From contig CM043969.1 of the NCBI GenBank assembly GCA_014529385.2, positions 27,873,946 to 27,937,945 on the forward strand: 64,000 nucleotides of DNA. Reading direction: 5' to 3'. The notes beneath the pieces are model-generated. The model did no database searches, was not told where the DNA came from, and saw only the letters and a program-made list of their open reading frames with translations. This document shows positions 36,289 through 45,875 of the stretch, in pieces. The position numbers and the translations under genes were made by a program. Source of the DNA: Adiantum capillus-veneris (Eukaryota > Streptophyta > Polypodiopsida > Polypodiales > Pteridaceae). Each line of letters opens with the position of its first letter. The stretch's first letter is position 1.

Positions 36289-36822
36289 CTAGCTTAGTTG
36301 CACCACCTTGGGACCAATGAGCCTGATCAGCCACAGAAGGTCAGCACCTCGGATCACTTCGACTCTTTCTGATGCATCTGTGAAGACGTAAGGCGTGATG
36401 GCAACACTTTGTACAATGCTGAGCCTTTTAGCAAGCAACAATTGGATGCTATTACCATAATCAGCATGACGAATGAAAGTGACACCATTCATGTGCAGCA
36501 CATCATCAACTAAGATAGTTTCCTTAGATTGAGATAACTTCTTGAAAATTAGCAGCAAAGGTAGGGCAGGGAGGCTTTTCACCCGGTCTCCAAAGCACTT
36601 TGGACAATATCCAAAGTGATCTTCACGCGGATAGGAGGTTGGCTTGGGATTGGTGGTGTCTGGATTCACAAAGTGCACTGGGAGCACTCGCAGACGGGCG
36701 GCAATCTTGTAGGCAAGCCTTCGCCTCTTTGCTTCAGGAGGATTTAGGGGTGAGAGTCGTGGTTGCAAGTTGGAGGTTGAAGTTGGTTGCTCACTAGCCT
36801 TTTTCTTGCCTATAGTGGTCAT
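36289..36822 (-). CDS. Gypsy-2 upstream ORF c
   Basis: Likely start ATG 36,822 (MTTIGKKKASEQP); the open frame extends to about 36,873 without an ATG. Conserved phrases shared with Gypsy-1: RVLPVHFVNP, HFGYCPKCFGDRVKSLPALP, LIFKKLSQSKETILVDDVLHMNGVTFI, LLLAKRLSIVQSVAITPYV, RGADLLWLIRLIG. It has a Cys pair (CPKC) but no domain I recognise. Conservation between two elements with diverged LTRs argues that it is a real protein. It lies upstream of gag, as the extra ORF does in Ogre-type elements. Confidence 0.7.
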   Translation of the reverse strand: MTTIGKKKASEQPTSTSNLQPRLSPLNPPEAKRRRLAYKIAARLRVLPVHFVNPDTTNPKPTSYPREDHFGYCPKCFGDRVKSLPALPLLLIFKKLSQSKETILVDDVLHMNGVTFIRHADYGNSIQLLLAKRLSIVQSVAITPYVFTDASERVEVIRGADLLWLIRLIGPKVVQLS

Positions 36823-36859
36823 GTAATCCCTTATTAATGAGATTAAGCCAAATGTTACC

Positions 36860-37050
36860 TTACGCTTCAGCACGCGCTGCGGCCTTGCGCCACTTAGGTG
36901 TAGAGGTGATCTTCCTCCTCTTAGTCGGCTCCTCAGGAAAGAGACGTCTGGTGATGCTTTCTCTTCCCTTAATGTGTGTCACAGTACCTTCGTGTATGTT
37001 GATGTAGAATATTTCAAGCTCGTGTGCGTTGGAGGTTTCTGGAGTACTCA
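36860..37050 (-). CDS. Gypsy-2 upstream ORF b
   Basis: Small ORF, ATG at 37,050 (MSTPETSNAHELEIFYINIHE). The segment FYINIHEGTVTHIKGRE ... LFPEEP ... STPKWRKAAARAEA matches ORF b of Gypsy-1. It runs into ORF c with a 14-bp overlap in another frame, so b and c may be parts of one protein joined by frameshifting or splicing. Confidence 0.6.
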
Positions 37051-37071
37051 TAGGTTGAGAGGAGAGGTATA

Positions 37072-37257
37072 TCAAGCTCTTCTTCTCACTCTCCTTCGTT
37101 GGCGACGATCACGAACAAGGCATGTAGAAGAACTTACTTTTTGAATTTCAATGACACTGCAACCTGGTAACAAGACCTCGATGAAAGCTTTTAAGGCCTC
37201 TAAAGCCTCCTCCTCTTCTGTTCTCCAATTTGCAGACTCGTCACGCCATTCGCCCAT
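37072..37257 (-). CDS. Gypsy-2 upstream ORF a
   Basis: 61 codons from ATG 37,257 (MGEWRDESANWRTEEEEALEALKAF). The N-terminal 40 residues match ORF a of Gypsy-1 (WRTEEEE and IEVLLxGCSV conserved), with an arginine-rich end (RRQRRRVRRR) where Gypsy-1 has a zinc-knuckle-like end. First ORF after the primer site. Confidence 0.6.
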   Translation of the reverse strand: MGEWRDESANWRTEEEEALEALKAFIEVLLPGCSVIEIQKVSSSTCLVRDRRQRRRVRRRA

Positions 37258-37312
37258 GTTGTAGATTGCACATCTTCATTGCTTGTGGACTGAAGGTCTG
37301 TGTAGCCCTCCT

Positions 37313-37326
37313 CAGTGGGGGCACCA
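37313..37326 (-). other. Gypsy-2 candidate primer-binding site
   Basis: TGGTGCCCCCACTG on the minus strand, three bases after the 5' LTR. Identical to the Gypsy-1 site. Confidence 0.65.
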
Positions 37327-37329
37327 AAA

Positions 37330-38193
37330 TGATAGCGGGAAAAAGAGCAGTGCAATCAGGTGGCCTCTGTACTCGTGCACACTCCACAAACCATGCCTCA
37401 TGCAAACAAGCAAAGAACAAAACAAAGGGGGCACCACCCTAAATTAAGAGGTTTAGGGACCTCACACATAGTGCACATAGGCAAGTGAGACTTCTGGCAT
37501 TATGATGGCATCAAAACATATGGTAAAACACATGGAAACGAAGCTTAGGGACCTTATGTAGCATATATATACACAAGACATCAGCTTAACAATACAACGA
37601 CATCTGATCATACATAACAAGGATATAGAGAAGCAAGCCAAGGATGGCATAATCCCTTGTCAAAAACAATCAACCCCGCAAGTAGGTATGATCCTACTAG
37701 CAACACATCAATACCTTAGAGAATGATGGCGAGGATGGTGGCCATGGAGCATGAGAGAAGACTCCTTATTTAGGTTTTAGGGCTAGTAATGTAGCATACT
37801 AGAGGGAGAGAGAGAGAGGGAGAGAGAGTAGAGCTCCATCCATAGCCCCTCGTTGTGAGCAATGTCGTCATAGCTTCGTTGCTTGGTGAAGTGAGTGAAG
37901 TGTTGGTTTTGAGTGAGAGAAGGCCTCCTTATATAGGTTTCTGAGAGGGTTTAGGATTAGGGATAAACATGCTTAAATCCGCTGATTGGGGTTACTTTTT
38001 GCTTAGGGTGGTCAACAGATTGAGGTCACCTGATATGTCACCATCAAGATATTCTCTAGAGTGATGTGAGAGGGGAGGGTAAATGCTGATTTTTCTGATT
38101 GTGACACATGGGGATAAGGCCTTGACCAACATTTAAGACTAGGTAAGGTGGCTGTTGAAACTGGAGGTTCTGCATATGTCAGGGGGGGACCTG

Positions 38194-38234
<41 letters not shown>

Positions 38235-38869
38235 GGCAGCTGGGTCCTCCTGAATATCAAATTCTCAAAAAATCCTCCACCATGGCTTCTTTTGACATGT
38301 GTTCTTTGAAAAAATCAGCATGTCTCTTTTCAACTCAAAAGTCTTTATCCCTGTTGACTCACCTTTACCATAAGATTTTCTCCTTTTCTCCTCCTGTAAC
38401 TGCATTGTTGATGCCCAATCACTGCTTCTAGTAATAGTGAACTGTTACCTACCAAATACTTATGGTGTAGTAAAAAAAATTTTACCATGGATAAAAAAAG
38501 TTACTGTAGGTAAAAAGTGATTTGTATTTACCATGTAGGTGAAAAATATTTACTGTAGGTAAAAAATATTTACTGTCGGTAAAAAAGTGAAAACGGAGTA
38601 TGCTGTGCTGTGAGTCCACACGAACATCCTCGTGTAAATTTCACTAGAAATTCACACCTAGAATGGGCTATTCTGTAAGATATAGGTTGTAGGCATGCAT
38701 AAGAGCTCATTCCCACGTATCTTCTGTTCATGGCACTTTACTCTTTGGTGCTTGTGAAGTAGATTTTTCTTCTCTTTCGAGATCCCTTGGACTAGAGTAT
38801 CGTCATCTCCCCAACAACTGACTGTGCCTTTATTGCATCTTCAGAAGGGGTCCTAAAAACCATGCATCA
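37330..38869 (-). repeat. Gypsy-2 right LTR (5' LTR)
   Basis: 1,540 bp, TGATAGCGGG ... GCATCA. Nearly identical to the left LTR, except a continuous run of about 39 G at 38,195-38,233 (the left copy has an interrupted, shorter tract), a shorter GGTAAAAAATATTTACTGT array, and about 30 scattered substitutions. Confidence 0.95.
38195..38233 (+). repeat. 39-nt poly-G tract
   Basis: About 39 consecutive G on the plus strand, inside the Gypsy-2 right LTR. Other long G runs lie at 20,898-20,921 and 39,791-39,820. Such tracts can form G-quadruplexes and are also prone to sequencing length error. Confidence 0.85.
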
Positions 38870-39787
38870 ATTAAAACATACAATATATATATTTATTTTC
38901 TTAATTTATTTTTCGTCGATGGTTGACGGCCGGCTGCCTTCTAAACTACGCGAGGCGGATGGGGGGGGGGGGGGGAGATGGGGTTAGAGAGAGAGAGTGT
39001 GGGTGTGTGCGGTGTGTGTGTGTGTATTGTGTGTATGGGTATGGTGTGTGTGGAGAGAGAGAGAGACGGTCTGCTGCAGTCTGAGCGTCCGTGAAGGGGA
39101 GAGTGAGAGAGAGAGAGAGTTTCGGTTGCGGGCTCGTGCACAACACCAAAGGGGAGGAGTGCGGGGTGTATGGTGTGTTTTGTGTGTGTGTGTGTATAGA
39201 GAGAGAGAGAGAGAGAGTTTCTACTGCGGCCTGAGCGCCCGGGAGGGAGAGAGAGAGAGAGAGGGAGAGAGACGTGTGCCTTCGGGCTTAGAGAAGGAGA
39301 GAGTGTGAGGAGAGGGAGGGATACGGTGTGTGGGTAGAGAGGGTGTGTAAGAGAGGGAGTGTGTGGATAACGGAGAGAGAGGGGATGTTTTTCGGCACCT
39401 TCACAGGCTCGTGAGAGAAAGAGAGAGTGTGAGGGAGAGAGAAGGTGAGGTCCGCGCCTTGTGGGCCGCCGGACAAGAGAGTGAAGGAAGGGGGGGGTTT
39501 TTTGGCAATGGAGTGGGGTAGGGGAGATGTGTGAGTGAGAGAGAGAGGGAATAGTATTTACTGTCTTGCATGGGAGCTTAAGGACGAGAGGACGGGAGCA
39601 AGTCAATGGGTGGGAGTGAGGGAGAATATTAGCGGGCCAAGGGGAAGGGAATGAGTCCGATGGGAGGGTGAGGCAAGCGGGTGGGGAAGAGGGGGGAGGG
39701 GTTAGGGGAAGAATATTAGCGGGCCAAGGTAGGGTAATGAGAGTGTGGGGGGGGGATGTAAAGGGTGAGTGTAAGAATACGGGAGAG

Positions 39788-39820
<33 letters not shown>

Positions 39821-40114
39821 TGGGGGTGTTTCCATGCGGCTCACATAGAGGGAGCACGAGAGAGGGGTAGGGGATGAGTGCTCAAAGTTTGCACCTGGCC
39901 GGGGGGGGGGTAATGAGAGTGGGGGTAAATTTGGGAGAGAAGGAGAGAGGATATTAGAGAGAGGTATGTAGGGAAAATGAGAGAGAGAGAGAGAGGGGGG
40001 GTCTTATTTTATCCAATGCCCGTCGGGCGGGGGGAATAAGCTGGGGGGGGGGGGGAATGAGAGTGGGGGAGGGAAATAAGTTTTTTTTCTTTGATTTTCG
40101 AAAGTCGACTATCA
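38870..40114 (-). repeat. Gypsy-1 right LTR (5' LTR), second part
   Basis: Begins with the second ATTAA of the Gypsy-2 target duplication, then matches 19,965-21,207 of the left Gypsy-1 LTR up to the shared end CTATCA. It contains (GTGT), (GA)n and poly-G stretches (about 30 G near 39,791-39,820), with lengths different from the left LTR. Confidence 0.9.
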
Positions 40115-40646
40115 ATGGTTATGGCCGGTTATGGTTTTAATTTGGTTATGGTTTTGCACAAAGTTTGTTATGGTTATGGTTTTAAGTTGGTTATGGTTTT
40201 GCACAAAGTTCATTTCATTTCTTTCATTGGCCTTAAATCTCATGTGAGATCCTACATGGATAGCATGTAGGAGGCGTATACATATGGTTTTTTTTGAAAA
40301 GTTTATGTTAAAACGAAGGGAACTCTGCTGAAATTTTTGCAGGAGCACGGTTGATTTTGGTGCTCCTCGCTTTCTTGGGTAGAGGACAGGCACTCTGGCT
40401 ATGGCTGTGTCCATCTTTTCACTGGGCACAGGCCAGGCTGCCTGTCCTCTGCCCAATATTTTTTTTATATGTTATGGTCGTCGCAATCTGTGTCGCTAGG
40501 CACGTCAAAATATGTGTCGATAACAGTATCTTTCGACGCGTATATCGACGCATATTGCGACATTTTTGTAGGGACGTGTATTTTGATGGTTTTTTCGACG
40601 GGGTGCGTTGAAACCTGCGTCAAAGGCCCCCTTTTTTGTTGTCGTG
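40115..40646 (+). repeat. CACTA-1 right arm: minisatellite, spacer and terminal repeats
   Basis: It continues the TTATGG minisatellite (40,115-40,210), then non-coding DNA. From 40,470 the TCGAC/CGACG-rich subterminal region includes TGTCGATAAC, TTCGACGCG, TATCGACGCATATTGCGAC and TTTCGACGGG. It ends TTTTTTGTTGTCGTG at 40,646. The terminal ten bases pair with the left end with one mismatch. Confidence 0.85.
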
Positions 40647-40649
40647 CAT
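40647..40649. repeat. CACTA target-site duplication, right copy (CAT)
   Basis: Matches CAT at 11,119-11,121. The Copia-1 RT frame resumes immediately to the right. Confidence 0.85.
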
Positions 40650-41274
40650 CCCAACCAAAATGAGCTACCAATGCACATAGAAAATGAACAGTAGTCATAC
40701 AACAAGTAGGAGAAAAATTTTCTTCATGCTCTATGCCTTTTTGCTGCGCATAGCCTTTTGCAACAAGTCGAGATTTATGGCGATCAACCTGACCATTTGG
40801 CTTGCATTTCAACTTTTAGACCCACTTTGTACCAATGGCCTTTTGTCCAGGAGGCAAATCACATAAAGTCCATGTGTCATTTTCTATAAGTGCATCATAT
40901 ACTGATTGCATGGCAGCCATCCAATTTTTTGAATTCTGTGCTTCATCGAAAGACAAAGGTTTCTGAACATGATGTAGGCTAGACACAGCCAAAGCATAAC
41001 AATCTGATGCATAAGATGCATGGCAAGAACCTGAACGAGTACGACTAGACAAAGGTGCATCCAATTTACTGTCACGCAAAGTATGCACCAACCATTTTGG
41101 CATACCTCTAGCCAGCTCATTTTCAGCCCTTTCCTCATCAAGTACATCATCTGCATTAGTAATAGGCTAATCTGTAACATTTTCAAAAACCCCCATAGGT
41201 TGTACATTTGCCTCATTGGAATTTACATTCATATTTCCACCACTAAAAAGAGGCAACAAAGTGTCATAAATGTC
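40650..41274 (-). pseudogene. Copia-1 reverse transcriptase, N-terminal part
   Basis: Minus-strand translation has NWMAAMQSVYDALIENDTW, CDLPPGQKAIGTKWV, then CKPNGQVDRHKSRLVAKGYAQ and EENFSPTCCMTTVHFL, the opening blocks of an RVT_2 reverse transcriptase. It stops at the CACTA insertion (HFGWDAR). One frame change occurs around 40,812-40,820. Continues at 11,118. Confidence 0.92.
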
Positions 41275-42545
41275 CTATGAGCTTACATTGCTGTCTCTTG
41301 TACATGACAACAAGGGCTGAAGAGAATCTTCCACAAACACAACATCCCGTGAAACCAGAATACACTTTGTTTGTGGATGATACAACTTGTAACATTTGCT
41401 TTCAACACTATAACCAACAAAAATACATTTGACAGCCTTATCCAAATTTTTGCGATGTGTTTGTGGCACCAAATCATATGCCAAACAGCCAAAAACATGC
41501 ATGTGCTCAATTTAGAAGACTTTCTATCATGCAATGCTTCATATGGAGTAATAGACGGCAAGGCTTTTGTAGGACACCTATTTAGTACATAAGTGGCACA
41601 CATGATGGCCTCAAGCAAGAAAGAATGTAGCAAAGCTTGACTTTTGACCATACATCGTGCCATTTTCGTAAGTGACCTGTTTTTTCTCAATAACACCATT
41701 TTGCTGAGGTGTATAAGGCACTGTACATTGGTGTTTTATCCCATGTCTAGCCAAAAATGCATTAAATTCATGAGACATACACTCCCCCCCTCGATCGGAA
41801 TGGAGGATGCCCATAGTACATTTCGAGACATTTTCAGCCATAGCCAAAAATTGTTTGAAGCACATAAAAACTTAGGACTTTGCTTTAAGGGAAATAACCA
41901 TGCATGCATGGAGTAATCATGAATGAAAGTCGTGAAGTAAAGGTAATTTCCCAAGGACAGAGTTTGCATGGGCCCACAAACATCACTATGCACAAGTTGC
42001 AACTTGCATGTGGCCCTAACTGAACCATCCTTTGTAAACTTAGAACGAGACATATACTCCCCCCCTCGATCGGAACGGACGGTGCCCATAGTACATTTCA
42101 AGACATTTTCAGCCATAGCCAAAAATTGTTTGAAGCACATAAGAACTTAGGACTTTGCTTTAAGGGAAATAACCATGCATGCATGGAGTAATCATCAATG
42201 AAATTCATGAAGTAAAGGTAATTTCCCAAGGACAGAGTTTGCATGGGCCCACAAACATCACTATGCACAAGTTGCAACCTGCATGTGGCCCTAATTGAAC
42301 CATCCTTTGTAAACTTAGAACGCTGCATTTTACCCAAAATACAACCTTCACAAACATGTTTGACAAGTGCTTCAAGAGGCGGCAAAGAAGCAACCATATC
42401 AGATTTCTGCAAATGCAGCAAACTGGCAAAATTCAGATGACCAAAATGTGCATGCCATAGTTTTGCATCTAAAACAACCCTTGAATCTACAACCGCATTT
42501 GCAAAATTTTGTCCACACTTGTCATACAAAGTGAGCTTATATAGC
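41275..42545 (-). pseudogene. Copia-1 integrase with internal tandem duplication
   Basis: Minus strand, starting with the GAG_pre-integrase motif (LWHAHFGHLNFASL; CEGCILGKM), then the integrase core (LVHSDVCGPMQTLS; FIDDYSMHAWLFPL; SDRGGE; HQCTVPYTPQQNGVIEKK), whose D-D-E residues are visible. A 275-bp tandem duplication (41,772-42,046 and 42,047-42,321) repeats the core's first half and shifts the frame. The end (MHVFGCLAYDLVPQ; KCIFVGYSVESKCYKLY) leads into the RT. Confidence 0.92.
41772..42321. repeat. 275-bp tandem duplication in Copia-1 integrase
   Basis: The phrase GAGACATACACTCCCCCCC at 41,772 recurs as GAGACATATACTCCCCCCC at 42,047; sequence between is nearly identical in both units. 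Length 275 is not a multiple of three. Confidence 0.92.
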
Positions 42546-42553
42546 CCATGGCA

Positions 42554-43990
42554 CTAAAGGCCAGATGCAACAATTTCATCACCAAAACTGAGATCATGAA
42601 GTGTACATCTGTCATCCACAAATTTCACTACAAGTCCAAGTCTAACAAGTGCAGATACAAACAAAAGATTCTTCTTGATCCCAGGTACATAAAGTTCATC
42701 AACAACTATGAAAGAACTACCATTTGCAGTAGTAAGCACAATATTTCCAACTCCTTGAACCAAATAAGAGGCATTGTTGGCACAAGTGACTGAATTTCCA
42801 TGAGGGACACACTCGAGAGAGGTAAATAATTCACAATGCAAGGTAATGTGCTTTGTAGCACTGCTATTGAAATGCCACACATGTGAATCTATAGCAACTA
42901 ACATGCATGCATAATGGACAATAGGATTGTAAGTGGACTCTGCACAAAAAGCCCATTCTATATCAACATCAACATCATAATCTCCTTTCATAGAAGGCTC
43001 AACAATGGCTGCATTTGTAGTGGAACCAGCATTTGCAGTGGAACCACCCTCTTTCTTCTTAGCCTCTTTGGCCTTCAACTTAGGACATTGCTTGATCAAG
43101 TGATCATTAGCTTTACAATAATGGAAACACATCTTCTTTTAATCCTAATCACCAGAATTTCTAGACGAATTGCTGTCAGCAGAAGCATTAAGGACAAGTG
43201 ATATTCCACTCATAGAAGAAACCATAAGAAGTGGCTGCATTGCTATTACCACCCTTTCTTTGAGCAGCAATAAAAGCTCGTTCAATTGCACGCTATCTAG
43301 TCCTTTTTTTTTTGGAAAATGACTCTTGCAACAACAATGTGCATAATACATCAAACTTGACAACTTCAAGATTTCCTTGGGTCATATGTCTCCAAGTAGT
43401 AGCAAAAGTCTGGTAAGAATCTAGTAAGACATCAAGAACAGTCTACACAAGGGAACTGTCTGAAATGACTTCACCTGCAGAAATAAGTTGCTTGTTGATA
43501 TCCTTGACACCAGGAAGGAAAGTGTCCATATCATCTTCCTCATGCATAATCTTTGACTCTTGCTCTTTATGCAGCAATGCAATTTTTGCCTCATTGCGGC
43601 TTGCATAAAGACCATCCAGAATATCCGAAGCCTGTTTTGCAGATTTTGCTGAACGTATGTGAGGAGTAATGGTGGGCTTCACAGACAACACAAACAACAC
43701 ATGAGCATGCGCATCCTTTACATACCAACGAGCTTGCTCTACCATAGGCAAAACAACTCTAACAACAGTAATCCTTGTAGCAGGACCTACAACATCCTCA
43801 ACATCGCCTACATCCTTAGAAATAGGACGTACATCAACGCCCTGCACAATATTCCAAACACCCTTGACACAAGAACATGTTGCATCATGTAAGCCATATA
43901 GGGTAATTGTCCCCATCCAATTTGTCCACAACACCAAACATCTTGAACACATATGTGTTGTTGTTAGCCATCCTAAATGCTGCACCTGAT
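42554..43990 (-). pseudogene. Copia-1 gag and protease
   Basis: From about 43,985 the gag UBN2-like region reads QASDILDGLYASRNEAKIALL (43,443-43,985). A Cys/His cluster CFHYCKANDHLIKQC follows at 43,090-43,132, with CX3C spacing instead of CX2C. The protease at about 42,560-42,900 has WHFNSSATKHIT where an active enzyme would have Asp-Ser/Thr-Gly, so the catalytic Asp is Asn and the Gly is Ser. It ends TLHDLSFGDEIVAS, leading into the integrase. Confidence 0.88.
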
Positions 43991-44234
43991 GTGAAAATTG
44001 CCCAAAAAGAGGAGAAAGAAAGCGAGAACAACAAGTGCTATATAGAACAAACCGTAGAAGATTGTAAGGGACCTGTTATGCAAAAAATGGCACCGACAAA
44101 AATTCTGCACAAAATAAAGAATAGCCTGTGTAGAACTGCCTGTAGTGGAAACAAAGGCCAAAATGAGTCCGAATCAAAAATCTGAGTAGACATGTGTTGG
44201 AGCTGCTGGCAACTAAGCCCGAGAGGATGCAACC

Positions 44235-44247
44235 TACTCTAATACCA
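44235..44247 (-). other. Copia-1 primer-binding site (initiator Met tRNA-like)
   Basis: On the minus strand TGGTATTAGAGTA begins two bases after the LTR. The plant initiator-Met tRNA site is TGGTATCAGAGC, so it matches with one change in the first eleven bases. Confidence 0.8.
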
Positions 44248-44249
44248 GT

Positions 44250-44372
44250 TGTTGGAATTAGGGTTGCAGAGAAACACACACTACTTGGAGAAGACGAAGA
44301 AAGCTCAAAGCACACAACTGAGAGTGTATTAGTTAGTGTGCAATTGAAAGATAGATAGCCCTAGAATGGGCG
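44250..44372 (-). repeat. Copia-1 5' LTR, inner part
   Basis: Begins TGTTGGAATTAGGGTTGCAG and follows 9,325-9,556 until AGAATGGGCG, where Gypsy-3 interrupts it. The rest is at 53,282-53,388. Confidence 0.88.
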
Positions 44373-45032
<660 letters not shown>

Positions 45033-45036
45033 TTTT

Positions 45037-45054
45037 TGGCGCCGCTGCCGGGGA
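45037..45054 (+). other. Gypsy-3 primer-binding site (tRNA-Asp)
   Basis: TGGCGCCGCTGCCGGGGA starts four bases after the LTR. It is complementary to the 3' end of plant tRNA-Asp at 17 of 18 positions (TGGCGCCGTTGCCGGGGA expected). Confidence 0.88.
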
Positions 45055-45875
45055 AATGCCCTACACTAAGCTCGGTTGAGCACTTTATGCTTTCTTGTGG
45101 TGCAATTTCTATCATAGGAAAGGTAGGAAAGGAGTGTGTGTGGTTGTGTGGAGAAGGATTTGTGAAGAAGGAAGGTGTGTGGTTGTGTGGAGAAGATTTT
45201 TGTTACACTGTAGTGTCTTTTTTGTTTTCTGTTAAAGAAAGAGTTACATTTTTTTGCAATGTATTGTTAGAATTAAGGTATTAGCTATGGAATGTTAGTT
45301 CTGTAAGGTTCAATGTTAGTTCTGTAAGGTTAGTTTTGTAGATCTGTTAGCTACTGTAGTACTGTGTAAACAGTGTTAGAGTGTGTGTGGCAGTATCTCC
45401 ATTAGCTGTAAGTATATAAGTTAGGTGTAGGTTAAGTGTGTGTATGCGCGCGCGCGGCGCGGCCGCGGCGACTTTTTCAAAAAAAATAATAATAATTTTT
45501 TTAAAAAAATTATTTTCGGGTTGGGGATCATTCCCTTAGCTCAAGCCCAAACCCAGACCTCAGTCCTGAGTTTTAAAAAATAGTTTATACACCTTTTTAT
45601 ATTTAAAAACTATTTTTAGGATTTCGAGGACTATAAAGACTATTTTTACGATTTCGAGGGCTTCACGTAACCGAATAGGGAGTTGTAAAGCACGGCACGT
45701 TCCCTTAGCCAAAACGCTCGTCTTGAGCTATTACACGCCATATTTTGTGGCTTGGTTACAAAAAATAACCAAGAATAACGAAAAACTTGGGTTATAAACG
45801 CCAAAAAAAAGAAAAAAAAACTAAGTGAGCGGCCTTCACGGGCACTCACCAACGCGTTTAGAGTGTGGAGGTCAC
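45055..45875 (+). other. Gypsy-3 untranslated leader
   Basis: About 820 bp before gag, with no ORF. It contains a 30-bp-scale repeat (TTAGTTCTGTAAGGTT, 45,295-45,335), an alternating CG run at 45,446-45,473, A/T runs, a second tandem phrase (CTATTTTTAGGATTTCGAGG, 45,608-45,660), and a hairpin CTTGGTTA-loop-TAACCAAG at 45,751-45,773. RNA packaging and translation-control signals would be expected here. Confidence 0.6.

Larger units (their letters stand above)
28908..38869 (-). mobile_element. Gypsy-2: nearly intact Ty3/gypsy (Tat/Ogre-like) retrotransposon
   Basis: A complete 9.96-kb minus-strand element with 1.54-kb LTRs (TGATAGCGGG ... GCATCA), perfect ATTAA target duplication, primer site, three small upstream ORFs, then one long gag-protease-RT frame and one RNase H-integrase frame separated by a single frameshift. 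Polypurine tract at 30,450-30,475 (minus strand AAGGGGGAGGGCTATA). LTR divergence is low, roughly 2% by eye, mostly single substitutions plus a poly-G length change. It inserted into the right LTR of Gypsy-1 and is among the youngest elements in the window. Confidence 0.95.

Noticed and set aside
41772-42321. Repeat pair considered as the start of a CRISPR-like or satellite array
   Set aside because: Only two long units, inside the Copia integrase; a simple tandem duplication.
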